Positions 42,136-50,116 of a stretch of DNA of 64,000 nucleotides are shown one piece after another. A model generated the notes under the pieces. That model worked only from the letters and a program-made list of their open reading frames with translations. It ran no database searches and was not told the DNA's origin. The DNA is taken from the NCBI GenBank assembly GCA_046635845.1, contig JAQQXN010000002.1; one strand, written 5' to 3'. The DNA is from UBA168 sp011055275. GTDB lineage: Archaea > Thermoproteota > Thermoprotei_A > Marsarchaeales > UBA168. Each line of letters starts with the position of its first letter. Positions within the stretch are counted from its first letter, which is position 1. Both the position numbers and the translations under genes were made by a program.

Positions 42136-43879
42136 TAGGAGCACTGCGGATGGACGTGGCATAATCACGTTTAAGCTCGTAAAGCTGGAGGCAGAATACG
42201 ACCCCGAAGTCGCCAAAAGACTGACCGTTGGTCGCCTTCTTGCTCTTCAAAACGTGAAGACCAAGGATGGTTATTACTCGGTTTACGAGTTGGCTGACAG
42301 GAACCTCATGCACTACTCCATGCTCACGCTTGATCTCTCGCAGCCTGCCGCCGTCAGGAGAGAGTTCATGGATTTAATAGAGAAAGATTGGGAGGGCGGG
42401 AGCAAGAGCACTTGGATAGAGATAGTGGCCGCGCCAACGGGATACCTGATGAAACTTGAAGATGAGCCCAAGTACGTCAAGGGTGAGGAACCCTTACTCG
42501 TGGGATCAGCCGCGCAGCTGCTTGACGACGAGGCCCTTCGCTCGTTTTTCTGTTACAGCGGTAGCGACAGCGCTCTTGGAGACCTCATGATAGAGGGGCA
42601 GAAACCGATACCGCTTACGGTCAATATGGAAAACCTTGTCCATTACCATGCTGGGGTGTTCGGATATACGGGAGCCGGAAAGTCAAATCTCATGGCCATG
42701 ATGATAAGGAAGGCGTTGGAGACCATGCCTGACCTGAAGGTCGTCATAGTTGACGTGTCATCTGAGTATGCCATGTCCCTCCTTGACGTCCTTTACGAAG
42801 ACGGGCGCGTGATCATAGCTAACCGCTTGAGGGGAAGCGATCCAAAGGAGCAGAGCTTTGACTTCATGCACAGGCACGTCATGCCAGCTTCCCTGACTTC
42901 CCTAAACGACCTCGTAAGGCAAGCGGTGTACCGGCTCATCGTAGATGAAAGGGTCAAGGAAATCGAGCTGCCAAATCCCGACGTTGAAAGCGCCATGCGC
43001 ATGACCACTTATGGAGGCCTATTGGAAGTCCTTGGGGATATGAGCAATGACAAGTACACTCCCGCACAGCAGAAGGTAGTGCTGCCAGTTCTGATAAACA
43101 TGATAAGGGCGAGGGCCGAGGAGAGGAAGGTCGAACTTGGGTTTGACGGCGAAGCAGAGGACATAGAGATATATGGTGATAAGAAGCTCGCGAACGAGTT
43201 TGAGGCAGAGCTTGACAAGGCCCAGATTAGGGAGAGCAGCGCGCTAAGGGCCATGGCTGCGTCTCTGAAAAGCGTGATTGATGTGATTAGGACAAAAAGG
43301 GCAGGATATACTTTGGAAAGGAGCCTAACGGAGATAACTTCGCCTGGTTCGCCGAGGCTCTTTGTCTTTGATATAGCTGACACGCGCAGGGCTAGATGGC
43401 TTTCCAGCTATCTCGTCGACAGCTTGATGAAGAAGAGGCGCAGCGAGTACAATGACAACCCAAAGATACTCTTGGTCTTCGATGAGGCACAGGAGTTCAT
43501 ACCTTATGAGACCAAGAGGGAGGATTACACAGATATGTCGACACAGGCCGTAGAGACCCTGCTTAGGCATGGAAGGAAGTACTACCTGAGCGGTTGGATA
43601 GCCGCCCAAAGGATAGCCCGCCTGAACACTAACGTGCTGCAGCAGCTCCACAGCTACTTCGTAGGGACGATGCCAAGGCCATACGATAGACAGGTCATAT
43701 CGGACACTTTCGCCATAGACGACGTATTTCTCGACCGCACCTTGAACTTCAACAACGGAGACTGGTTCATGGCCAGCTTCAAAGCTACAAACACTCAAAA
43801 CGTGCCCGTGTTCTTCCATGCTCAGAATAACGAGGAAATACTGGTCAGACGGATAGAGGACATAGCGAAAAGCATGTGA
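42077..43879 (+). CDS. herA: HerA-family hexameric DNA-translocating ATPase
   Basis: 600 residues. A HAS-barrel-like N-terminal domain precedes the ATPase: Walker A FGYTGAGKSNLMAMM (about residue 196), VVIVDVSSEYA, Walker B ILLVFDEAQEFIP (about residue 464), the arginine-finger region TLLRHGRKYYLSGWIAAQR and FVGTMPRPYDRQVI. The start is TTG 42077 (MFDDIGGKF). It pairs with the NurA just upstream. Mre11 and Rad50, often linked, are not in the window. Confidence 0.92.
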   Translation: MFDDIGGKFNCRLREQVSVNRSTADGRGIITFKLVKLEAEYDPEVAKRLTVGRLLALQNVKTKDGYYSVYELADRNLMHYSMLTLDLSQPAAVRREFMDLIEKDWEGGSKSTWIEIVAAPTGYLMKLEDEPKYVKGEEPLLVGSAAQLLDDEALRSFFCYSGSDSALGDLMIEGQKPIPLTVNMENLVHYHAGVFGYTGAGKSNLMAMMIRKALETMPDLKVVIVDVSSEYAMSLLDVLYEDGRVIIANRLRGSDPKEQSFDFMHRHVMPASLTSLNDLVRQAVYRLIVDERVKEIELPNPDVESAMRMTTYGGLLEVLGDMSNDKYTPAQQKVVLPVLINMIRARAEERKVELGFDGEAEDIEIYGDKKLANEFEAELDKAQIRESSALRAMAASLKSVIDVIRTKRAGYTLERSLTEITSPGSPRLFVFDIADTRRARWLSSYLVDSLMKKRRSEYNDNPKILLVFDEAQEFIPYETKREDYTDMSTQAVETLLRHGRKYYLSGWIAAQRIARLNTNVLQQLHSYFVGTMPRPYDRQVISDTFAIDDVFLDRTLNFNNGDWFMASFKATNTQNVPVFFHAQNNEEILVRRIEDIAKSM

Positions 43880-43934
43880 GTTCTCATCATTGTTAGGGAA
43901 AGCGTTAAATCCGAATAATTTTGTGATAGCACAT

Positions 43935-45026
43935 ATGTCGGTTACCTTTGACGAGTACATAAGGCGCATACTTAGGGCAATCGAGGACATAGGATTCTTC
44001 AACAAGGATTTGCTGGCTGAGAAACTGGGCATGAGCAAGGAACAGCTCGAGCTTGCTTTAAGGGAGTATTTCTTTGGAAAGAGCTTCGCCATCAGGGCTT
44101 ATCCAAATTACGCAAGGCTGGGACTTAGGTACTCCGTGGCGTTTCTTGACTTCTCCTTTAAGTGGATAGACAAGGCGCCTGGTTTTTTGGACGCGATGGC
44201 AAGGGATGGCTTTCTGGTCACTTGGCTTAAGCCCTTTGGAGGCTACACCTACGTTACTCATCACGCCGTTCCGTCATCCTTAATTGGCAATTACAGGAGG
44301 TTTTTCGACCACCTTACCGACCTTGGACTGTTGACTGGATACAAACTCTACGAGATTGATTCCGAGCCTGAGGCTTTCGCTTACGATCCTGTGGTCTTTG
44401 ACTACAGGAGAGGGGAGTGGAAAGAACGCGCGGAATCCCCGAGAGTTGAGCGCAAGCTTAGAGAAAGCGCGCAGGAGGCCTTTCCTCAGTTAGACGAAAC
44501 CGACCTGCTGATAATAGATCAGTTGGAAAGAACTTCTCTGCAGAGCTTAGATGCCATGGCCAAAGCGCTGGGACTAACATTAGATAACGTGAGGTCTCAT
44601 CTAGAGGAGCACGTCGTTAAAGGTGGCTTGATAAAGAAATACATCATAGATATATTCACAACACAGATGCTGAGCCCTGAAACGGCCGTGCTCGCGGGTT
44701 TCTGCGAGGGAATGAGCGGCGAGGGATACGGCAAGCTTTTGGATTACGTGCTAAATCATCCTTACCTTGGATACGTAAATCCAGGGGCAAGTGCCTTGGA
44801 GTTCTATTTGGAGATGCCATGGCGCGTTGTACCCATGTTTAGCACACTTTTGGATAAGAAGATTATAGAAGTTAAACCCGCTCAATACGCGTTTGGCATC
44901 TCGGTGCTGAGTCAAATCCACACGTTTACGATACCGTACGAGCACTTCAGGGAAGGAAAATGGTTCTTTGATGAGGCTGATGCGTTTAGCACTTTTCAAA
45001 GGTACTTGGAAAACCCGCTATTCTAA
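43935..45026 (+). CDS. Two-HTH regulator-like protein behind herA
   Basis: About 363 residues from ATG 43935 (MSVTFDEYIRRILRAIED). It has an N-terminal helix-turn-helix (FFNKDLLAEKLGMSKEQLELALREY) and a second, AsnC-like one in the middle (ETDLLIIDQLERTSLQSLDAMAKALGLTLDNVRSHLEEHV). The C-terminal half repeats an alpha/beta pattern (LAGFCEGMSGEGYGKLLDYV). It resembles Lrp-like archaeal regulators with duplicated modules. Its position after nurA-herA suggests a shared transcript; a role in that system is inference. Confidence 0.75.
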   Translation: MSVTFDEYIRRILRAIEDIGFFNKDLLAEKLGMSKEQLELALREYFFGKSFAIRAYPNYARLGLRYSVAFLDFSFKWIDKAPGFLDAMARDGFLVTWLKPFGGYTYVTHHAVPSSLIGNYRRFFDHLTDLGLLTGYKLYEIDSEPEAFAYDPVVFDYRRGEWKERAESPRVERKLRESAQEAFPQLDETDLLIIDQLERTSLQSLDAMAKALGLTLDNVRSHLEEHVVKGGLIKKYIIDIFTTQMLSPETAVLAGFCEGMSGEGYGKLLDYVLNHPYLGYVNPGASALEFYLEMPWRVVPMFSTLLDKKIIEVKPAQYAFGISVLSQIHTFTIPYEHFREGKWFFDEADAFSTFQRYLENPLF

Positions 45027-45042
45027 AATCAGAATAAAAAAA

Positions 45043-45156
45043 TCAGAATGGTAATCCGCCGCCTATCGGATTGCCGTTAGGAGAGACCTTGACAGCTAGA
45101 GCCAGCGCTATGGAGACTGCGAGTAGGGCCAACCTCATCTTCATATAGGAACTCAT
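45043..45156 (-). CDS. 37-aa leaderless membrane microprotein
   Basis: ATG 45156 to TGA 45043: MSSYMKMRLALLAVSIALAL, then AVKVSPNGNPIGGGLPF. One membrane helix (residues 8-22) with a short Gly/Pro-rich outer tail. A strong TATA box lies 29 bp upstream and a T-rich stretch follows the stop, so it looks like a true, separately expressed gene. I do not recognise it; possibly a small subunit of a membrane complex. Confidence 0.6.
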   Translation of the reverse strand: MSSYMKMRLALLAVSIALALAVKVSPNGNPIGGGLPF

Positions 45157-45180
45157 TTTGCTCGTATAAATAAATCAACG

Positions 45181-45190
45181 GTATATAAAC
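45181..45190 (-). promoter_or_regulatory. TATA box of the 37-aa microprotein
   Basis: On the minus strand GTTTATATAC, 29 bp before the ATG at 45156, as expected for a leaderless archaeal gene. Confidence 0.6.
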
Positions 45191-45232
45191 TTTGCTCGAC
45201 GTTATGTGAAATTAAAAACAAAAAAATAGCAA

Positions 45233-45535
45233 TCAGTTGGTAGGCGCGGTCGTCTTCTCCCCTACAATCGTTTTATAGCCAAGTTCCGTTATACCTACGG
45301 CCGGTCCTTTTCTCAGCTTCCACACGAGCCCCTTCCTTTCGAGCTTCCTCAAAGCCATATTGAGGTTTTTCCTGTCGACGTTTAGCTCCATCGACAGGCT
45401 ATCTAAGGAGAGAGGTGCGCCCTTCTCTACCAGCTTCTGAAGTATTAGGGAGGTATCCACGGGCTTCCTTTTGTTATAAAGGGATAAAATCTCATCCTCA
45501 TCGAGCCATTGCCCCTTCACATAGATCTTGGACAA
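45233..45535 (-). CDS. Winged-helix DNA-binding protein
   Basis: 100 residues. Winged helix: SLILQKLVEKGAPLSLDSLSMELNVDRKNLNMALRKLERKGLVWKLRKG, then GITELGYKTIV. No effector domain. Probably a small transcription regulator. ATG at 45535, with TATA-like TCTATATAG just upstream on the minus strand (about 45537-45546). Confidence 0.8.
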   Translation of the reverse strand: MSKIYVKGQWLDEDEILSLYNKRKPVDTSLILQKLVEKGAPLSLDSLSMELNVDRKNLNMALRKLERKGLVWKLRKGPAVGITELGYKTIVGEKTTAPTN

Positions 45536-45594
45536 TCTATATAGAATGGCGCAATGAAATATAAATGTTGTTCAGAACCCACACCTAGAAAAAG

Positions 45595-45669
45595 CGCCGC
45601 GGCCGGGATTTGAACTCGGGTCTGGGGCGTGACAGGCCCCCATGCTAGACCGGGCTACACCACCGCGGC
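45595..45669 (-). tRNA. tRNA-Asp (GTC)
   Basis: On the minus strand: acceptor GCCGCGG/CCGCGGC with discriminator G, anticodon stem and loop GGGGC-CTGTCAC-GCCCC, T arm CCGAG... TTCAAAT ...CGG. No intron and no encoded CCA. A TATA-like GGTTAATATG lies about 25 bp upstream near 45695. Confidence 0.93.
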
Positions 45670-45719
45670 ACCCAAAAAAATGGTTTTGGAGCATATTAAC
45701 CTTTCGGGTTGATTTTGTT

Positions 45720-46049
45720 TCAGCTATATTCCCTCCAAACGTATCCGCAAACGGTGCATTTGTAGAAGCGCGTCATGGGTTCATCCCCTGCCCTGGTCTG
45801 CTCCATCCAATAGTAAGCCTCCACCTCCTTTCCGCACTTCGGGCACACGATTTTTATCTTTGGTAGGTTCTTTTGCTCGTTTAAGTTGATCTCCACCATT
45901 TTATCCTTGTGTTTTATGGAGACCTTCTCTTTAGTCTGCGCGGCCTCCTTTATCTCCTCCGTGTAGCCACAGGAGGGGCAATACCACATGGTCTTTCCAT
46001 TTACCTTCTTTATCTGCATAAGAGTTCCGTCCTTAGGGCAAAACTTCAT
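45720..46049 (-). CDS. tfs: Transcription factor S (TFS/RpoM-like)
   Basis: 109 residues. N-terminal zinc ribbon FCPKDGTLM...YCPSCGYTEE and C-terminal TFIIS ribbon VCPKCGKEVEAYYWMEQTRAGDEPMTRFYKCTVCGYVWREY, which includes the DE pair of the RNA-cleavage hairpin. It rescues stalled RNA polymerase by stimulating transcript cleavage. ATG at 46049; rpoL lies upstream on the same strand. Confidence 0.94.
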   Translation of the reverse strand: MKFCPKDGTLMQIKKVNGKTMWYCPSCGYTEEIKEAAQTKEKVSIKHKDKMVEINLNEQKNLPKIKIVCPKCGKEVEAYYWMEQTRAGDEPMTRFYKCTVCGYVWREYS

Positions 46050-46110
46050 TTTACGTGCTCACCTTTAGAACCTATCAAAAGGAAAGATTCCTCTCATAAA
46101 TTAAGCTTAT

Positions 46111-46401
46111 CTAATTTTGATCTATCTTCTTCGCATCTTCCATGAGCTTCGAAAGGACCTCGCTCAGTGCTTCGACCGCCTTCCTCACGGCCTCGACAGG
46201 TTTTTCCTCCCCATCGGTTGAAACCCTTATCGTTGGCACGCCGAGCAAAGGGTGAGCGACTCTATAGGCCGCAAACGTGACGTGCGAATCCTCTCTGAGC
46301 TTGTCTACTAGCATATTTGCGATGGTCTGGTCGCTGTCCTCGAGGCCAAATTCAAGGTTTTGATCATCACTCCTCTTGATCTTAACGTTAAATTGTGGCA
46401 T
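46111..46401 (-). CDS. rpoL: RNA polymerase subunit L (Rpb11-like)
   Basis: 96 residues: LEFGLEDSDQTIANMLVDKL, then VTFAAYRVAHPLLGVPTIRVST and the long C-terminal helix. It forms the assembly platform with subunit D. ATG at 46401. It is 61 bp before tfs and probably co-transcribed. Confidence 0.93.
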   Translation of the reverse strand: MPQFNVKIKRSDDQNLEFGLEDSDQTIANMLVDKLREDSHVTFAAYRVAHPLLGVPTIRVSTDGEEKPVEAVRKAVEALSEVLSKLMEDAKKIDQN

Positions 46402-46446
46402 AAAAAATCAGTTAAATGGCTTATAACCTTTTTGCGTTTTTCAGCA

Positions 46447-46543
46447 TGCGGGAGGTGGGGTTCGAACCCACGTAGCTATCCGCAGCGGATCTTAAGTCTG
46501 GGCCAAAAATGCCCGCCCCCTTTGTCCCCTCGGGCACTCCCGC
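46447..46543 (-). tRNA. tRNA-Leu (TAA) with 15-nt intron inside the anticodon stem
   Basis: Minus strand: acceptor GCGGGAG/CTCCCGC, discriminator A, long variable arm (GCTGCGGATAGCTAC region) typical of Leu. The anticodon arm is only complete if the 15-nt segment GCATTTTTGGCCCAG (46498-46512) is removed: GCGG|A-CTTAAGA-TCCGC. The intron therefore lies at about position 30/31, a rare site. Anticodon TAA. Confidence 0.9.
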
Positions 46544-46641
46544 ATGCAATATTGCGTTGTAAGCTTTTATGTTCTGCGGTTGCTGAATGCGTTAACCGTT
46601 CCTTTTATAAACTCCCTTACGAGATTAAATCGGCAAGACTT

Positions 46642-47886
46642 ATGGCAGAGCTGGTATTTACGCCCTACAAGGCGTCTCCTCAATGCCTGTTGTGCAGGGG
46701 GACAAAGATGCTTTGCGGGCGCTCATATTGCCCCATACTGGCCAGAAGTTCTGCCTTGACTAAATCCGTTGAGGCCGTGAAGGGGTTAAGCTTTGATGGT
46801 CTTACTCCTCCGAGTCTCTTCATCGGTAGATATGGCTACCCAAGGGTTTATGCTGGTCCCCTCCTTCTTCCCTCTCGCCAAGACGCCGCGGTTTACGACT
46901 CACCAGACCTATGGCACGATATAACCGTCTTCGACCTCATAGCAATGCGCTCCTCTTTAATAAGGGGAAAGTATCCGGTTTCAGCGAAACAGCCTGAGGG
47001 CAGGATGGTGGACTATATCCAGGAGCTGGCTTTAGCCCCCTCCCCAGCAGAGGTCGAGGCCGTATTTGAAAAAGAGCCAAGAGGAATGATAGCGCTTGAC
47101 GAAGACGTTCAGCCTATGGGGCCTAGTGCAGAACTCAAGGACCTTAAGGTTTACGGGGTTAAGGGAGATAGGACAGCAGAAGCGGTGACCTCCGATACGG
47201 ACCTAGACGCCACGCATGGTATGTTGGAGCTTTACTCAAGAGGATTGAACGTTTACAGAATACAGAAGATATTGAGCGCAGGCCTTCTTGGGGTTAAGAA
47301 GGACAGGAAGCTTGTGCCAACTAGGTGGGCAATAACGGCAGTTGATGATACAACCTCGAAGGCTTTACTTGAGCGGGCTAAGGAGTTTCCAGAGGTCTCT
47401 GATTACAACCTTTACGTAAGCGAAAGCATGGACAACACTTACATGGTGCTTCTCATGCCGGGCAAGTGGGAGTACGAGTTAGTAGAGGCCTGGTACCCGG
47501 GTAGCACGTGGAATGCGTTCGGTACATCCACGGAAATTTACTCATCATATGAGGGTTATCAAGGAAGAAAGACCTACGCTGAGATAGGAGGCTGTTACTA
47601 CGCGGGAAGGCTTGCGGTGGTTGAGGCGCTTACGAGGCTTCGCAGGCAGGCCAGGGTCGTGATATTGAGGGAGGCAAGGGAGGGTTACATCCTACCCGTG
47701 GGCGTTTGGCATGTGAGAGAAAACGTGAGAAGGGCCCTTTCAAGCCAGCCCATGAAGTTTTCAACACTTAGAGAGGCACTTGAAGCGATAGGGGAGAGGG
47801 GAACCGTGAGCCTGAACGACTGGATCTCGCACAGTAGAATACTTTTCGACTCGCTTCACAGAAAAACCCTGCTCGACTACACCTGA
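46642..47886 (+). CDS. nreA: DNA repair protein NreA
   Basis: About 414 residues from ATG 46642 (MAELVFTPYKA). The N-terminal zinc region is CLLCRGTKMLCGRSYCP. Conserved NreA segments: SLFIGRYGYPRVYAGPLL, DSPDLWHDITVFDLIAMR, RIQKILSAGLLGVKKDRKLVPTRWAITAVDD, FGTSTEIYSSYEGYQGRKTYAEIGG. The family works with PCNA in repair of alkylation-type damage. The frame is open upstream, but that part is tRNA-Leu antisense; TATA-like CTTTTATAAA at about 46601-46610 supports 46642. Its last 126 bp overlap dph2 on the other strand. Confidence 0.92.
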   Translation: MAELVFTPYKASPQCLLCRGTKMLCGRSYCPILARSSALTKSVEAVKGLSFDGLTPPSLFIGRYGYPRVYAGPLLLPSRQDAAVYDSPDLWHDITVFDLIAMRSSLIRGKYPVSAKQPEGRMVDYIQELALAPSPAEVEAVFEKEPRGMIALDEDVQPMGPSAELKDLKVYGVKGDRTAEAVTSDTDLDATHGMLELYSRGLNVYRIQKILSAGLLGVKKDRKLVPTRWAITAVDDTTSKALLERAKEFPEVSDYNLYVSESMDNTYMVLLMPGKWEYELVEAWYPGSTWNAFGTSTEIYSSYEGYQGRKTYAEIGGCYYAGRLAVVEALTRLRRQARVVILREAREGYILPVGVWHVRENVRRALSSQPMKFSTLREALEAIGERGTVSLNDWISHSRILFDSLHRKTLLDYT

Positions 47887-48894
47887 ACTCTGCTTAGATT
47901 TCACTGTTAAGTCATTTCCGTTAAGCCACCCTCTTAAACCCAAGGGCCTTCCGAAGAGCACGCTGAACACAGATACCACGGGCTTGCTGAAGGAATCGGC
48001 ATCATCGTAAGGGAGTCTCGGGCAGGCTGCTAAGATCAATACATCATAGGGGAGCGCAGAAAGCTGAGCGGGATCGAGGTTTGAAGCCGATATGATGTCC
48101 ACGTGCTTTCCAGAACGCCTCAGCTCAGCGGCTGCCTGCTCGGCCTCCCACAAGAACCTTTGCCCAGGTTCCGTTCCCACGATCACTCCCACTTTTGCGG
48201 CATCCTCTAGCTTAGTCCAGGCGTAGCTTTCACCGATCACCCAGGATCTGAGCGCCGTGGGATCAAGTTTTTTCCATGACAGCGAGTACGGATCCAGTTG
48301 AAGTAGTTCTCTGTTAAGCGCAAAAACTGCACCTAAGGCATGAAAGTCGCCTGCCGTAACGATCAGAAACTGATCTGCCTTTCCCGCTAGCGACGTGAGC
48401 GCGAAGTAATCGCAACCAAGGATCTGTGCGGGCGCTTTGGTCCTCTTGCCATTTTCAACCATGACGTTGAAGCCTTTTTCGCTGAGGTGTTCCGATATGG
48501 GTTTAAGAGCCCTAAGGTACTGCACGCTCGCTGCCACTGCAATGTTCCTTCCGCCTTTTGCCAGCAGGATATCGAGTTCCGCAAAAGACGGCGAGGGATC
48601 AAAGTCATAATAGGCCGGCACGTAAAGCGCGGGAAATCTTCTGGCTACCATTTGTAGGTGACCAAAATGAATCACGTGATCTACTCCGAGCGATCCCGCT
48701 TCTTCATCGCCTACCTCGCAAGCGCCGTGAAACGGTTTAGATGACATAAAAACCGTATAGGAGCTAAGCGCAGGCAGAACTTCTGCGACGATTTTTTGCT
48801 TGAGCCCCTCTGGGGCTTCTATTAGCACCCTTTTTGCTCCCTCATCCCTTAACCAGCTCAAAACCCTATCTAGTTCAAAATCGTAATCGTTCAA
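47761..48894 (-). CDS. dph2: Diphthamide synthase subunit Dph2
   Basis: About 377 residues; radical enzyme that transfers the aminocarboxypropyl group of SAM to His of elongation factor 2. The three cluster cysteines are visible in FHGACEVGDEEA, QILGCDYFALT and LILAACPRLPYDD. Start TTG 48894 (MNDYDFELDRVLSWL) is the best choice; a longer frame overlaps the L10e gene. The C-terminal about 40 residues are antisense to the nreA 3' end and may be a read-through tail. Confidence 0.92.
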   Translation of the reverse strand: MNDYDFELDRVLSWLRDEGAKRVLIEAPEGLKQKIVAEVLPALSSYTVFMSSKPFHGACEVGDEEAGSLGVDHVIHFGHLQMVARRFPALYVPAYYDFDPSPSFAELDILLAKGGRNIAVAASVQYLRALKPISEHLSEKGFNVMVENGKRTKAPAQILGCDYFALTSLAGKADQFLIVTAGDFHALGAVFALNRELLQLDPYSLSWKKLDPTALRSWVIGESYAWTKLEDAAKVGVIVGTEPGQRFLWEAEQAAAELRRSGKHVDIISASNLDPAQLSALPYDVLILAACPRLPYDDADSFSKPVVSVFSVLFGRPLGLRGWLNGNDLTVKSKQSSGVVEQGFSVKRVEKYSTVRDPVVQAHGSPLPYRFKCLSKC

Positions 48895-49405
48895 CGACCT
48901 TTTCTGCCTTTTCCTGCTGTACCGTCGTGCTAAGGGGCAGCTTCTTCCCGGCAAGGCGCAAGGCCTTCTTAACGGTCTCGGCCGCGCTCTGGTTTGCCCT
49001 TACCAGAAGGACATAATCACCCGAGTTGACTCTAACTGCCAAGCCGGCGGGCTTTCCAAATGAAAGCCTCATTCCATCCTGCAGCCTGTCTGCTCCGGCG
49101 AACGCCATCATCTTGTTTTCCCTTATTACGTGATGAGGATACTTAGTTATCCTGAGGTCGAAGCCCTGTTCGGTGAGGGCATCGGCGAGGATCTTATGCG
49201 CGGCATTTCTGGCTGCTTCCAATGCATTGTGCCTTATTTGCCCTCCCTCCTTAACCACAAGCTTGAAAACAGTGTCGAAGTCGCCGTTGGGATTGCCCAT
49301 TGTGAACTTGGTTATTTTCGGAGCTGGTACCCCCTTTATATACTCCTTTCTCGTGTAGGGTGGCGTGATGAAAGCTCTATAGCATTTAGCAGGCCTAATT
49401 CCCAA
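48875..49405 (-). CDS. rpl10e: Large ribosomal subunit protein uL16 (L10e)
   Basis: 176 residues. Family start GIRPAKCYRAFITPPYTRKEYI, then KFTMGNPNGDFDTVFKL, ITKYPHHVIRENKMMAFAGADRLQDGMR and SFGKPAGLAVRVNSGD. It binds 23S rRNA near the A site. The start is TTG 49405. The downstream dph2 gene begins inside its end. Confidence 0.95.
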   Translation of the reverse strand: MGIRPAKCYRAFITPPYTRKEYIKGVPAPKITKFTMGNPNGDFDTVFKLVVKEGGQIRHNALEAARNAAHKILADALTEQGFDLRITKYPHHVIRENKMMAFAGADRLQDGMRLSFGKPAGLAVRVNSGDYVLLVRANQSAAETVKKALRLAGKKLPLSTTVQQEKAEKVVERLRF

Positions 49406-49546
49406 TTCTAATCAAGTAAGTCCTTATACAAGATATAGGGTTATCGCTTACGCCGTTTCGCTTAACCTCCTTCACGCAAAACCGACAAACGATAAAATAT
49501 GCTACGCTCAAAATAGATTTATAAGCGATTACGTAAATCTCACGAA

Positions 49547-50116
49547 ATGAGCAAGCCAGTGGAATTAGGCACTCTAAAAGAGGGAAATTACATAATATTA
49601 GACGATGAACCTTGTAGGATAGTTGAGGTCGAGCACAGCAAGCCAGGAAAACATGGAGGCGCGAAGGCCAGAGTCGTCGGCATAGGCCTCTTCACACAAA
49701 ACAAGCGTACCTTGGTGGCGCCGGTTGATGCCTCAGTACAGGTGCCCATAGTTGAAAGGCGCAGTGCGCAGATAATCTCGAAGGCTGGAAATACCTTCCA
49801 ACTTATGGATCTTGAAGATTTTCATACCTTTGACGTGAGCGAGGGTATAGAACCAGACCTTGCCGCTAGGCTCCAGCCTGGCGTAGAAGTTGAGTATTGG
49901 CTTATAATGGGAAGGCCAAAGATCATAAGGACGAAGCGAATGAAAGCCCCTATGATCGAAAAGCTGGCTGACTTTTATGAAGAGCCTTATGAGTGGAGAG
50001 GGGTGAAGCGCCGATGTTGGACTCCCTTAAAGGTTCCCTGCAAGCGGCGCTTGACAAGCTTAGAGGGGCGGCTGCAGTTAACGATAAGCTGGTTGACGAG
50101 ACCGTCAAGCAAATAG
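49547..50116 (+). CDS. eif5a: Translation factor aIF5A with unusual C-terminal extension
   Basis: 189 residues; the family is about 130. The deoxyhypusine/hypusine loop HSKPGKHGGAKARV is at about residues 28-41, and the OB fold ends at VEYWLIMGRPKIIRTK. The following 55 residues (MIEKLADFYEEPYEWRGVKRR and on) are not family-typical, and the last 103 bp overlap the srp54 start in another frame. Loss of the normal stop is the simplest reading. TATA-like ATTTATAAGCG (about 49516-49526) is about 25 bp before ATG. Confidence 0.92.
   Translation: MSKPVELGTLKEGNYIILDDEPCRIVEVEHSKPGKHGGAKARVVGIGLFTQNKRTLVAPVDASVQVPIVERRSAQIISKAGNTFQLMDLEDFHTFDVSEGIEPDLAARLQPGVEVEYWLIMGRPKIIRTKRMKAPMIEKLADFYEEPYEWRGVKRRCWTPLKVPCKRRLTSLEGRLQLTISWLTRPSSK

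Noticed and set aside
46360..46641. 94-residue N-terminal extension of NreA
   Set aside because: It is antisense to rpoL and tRNA-Leu; a TATA box at 46601 supports the later start.
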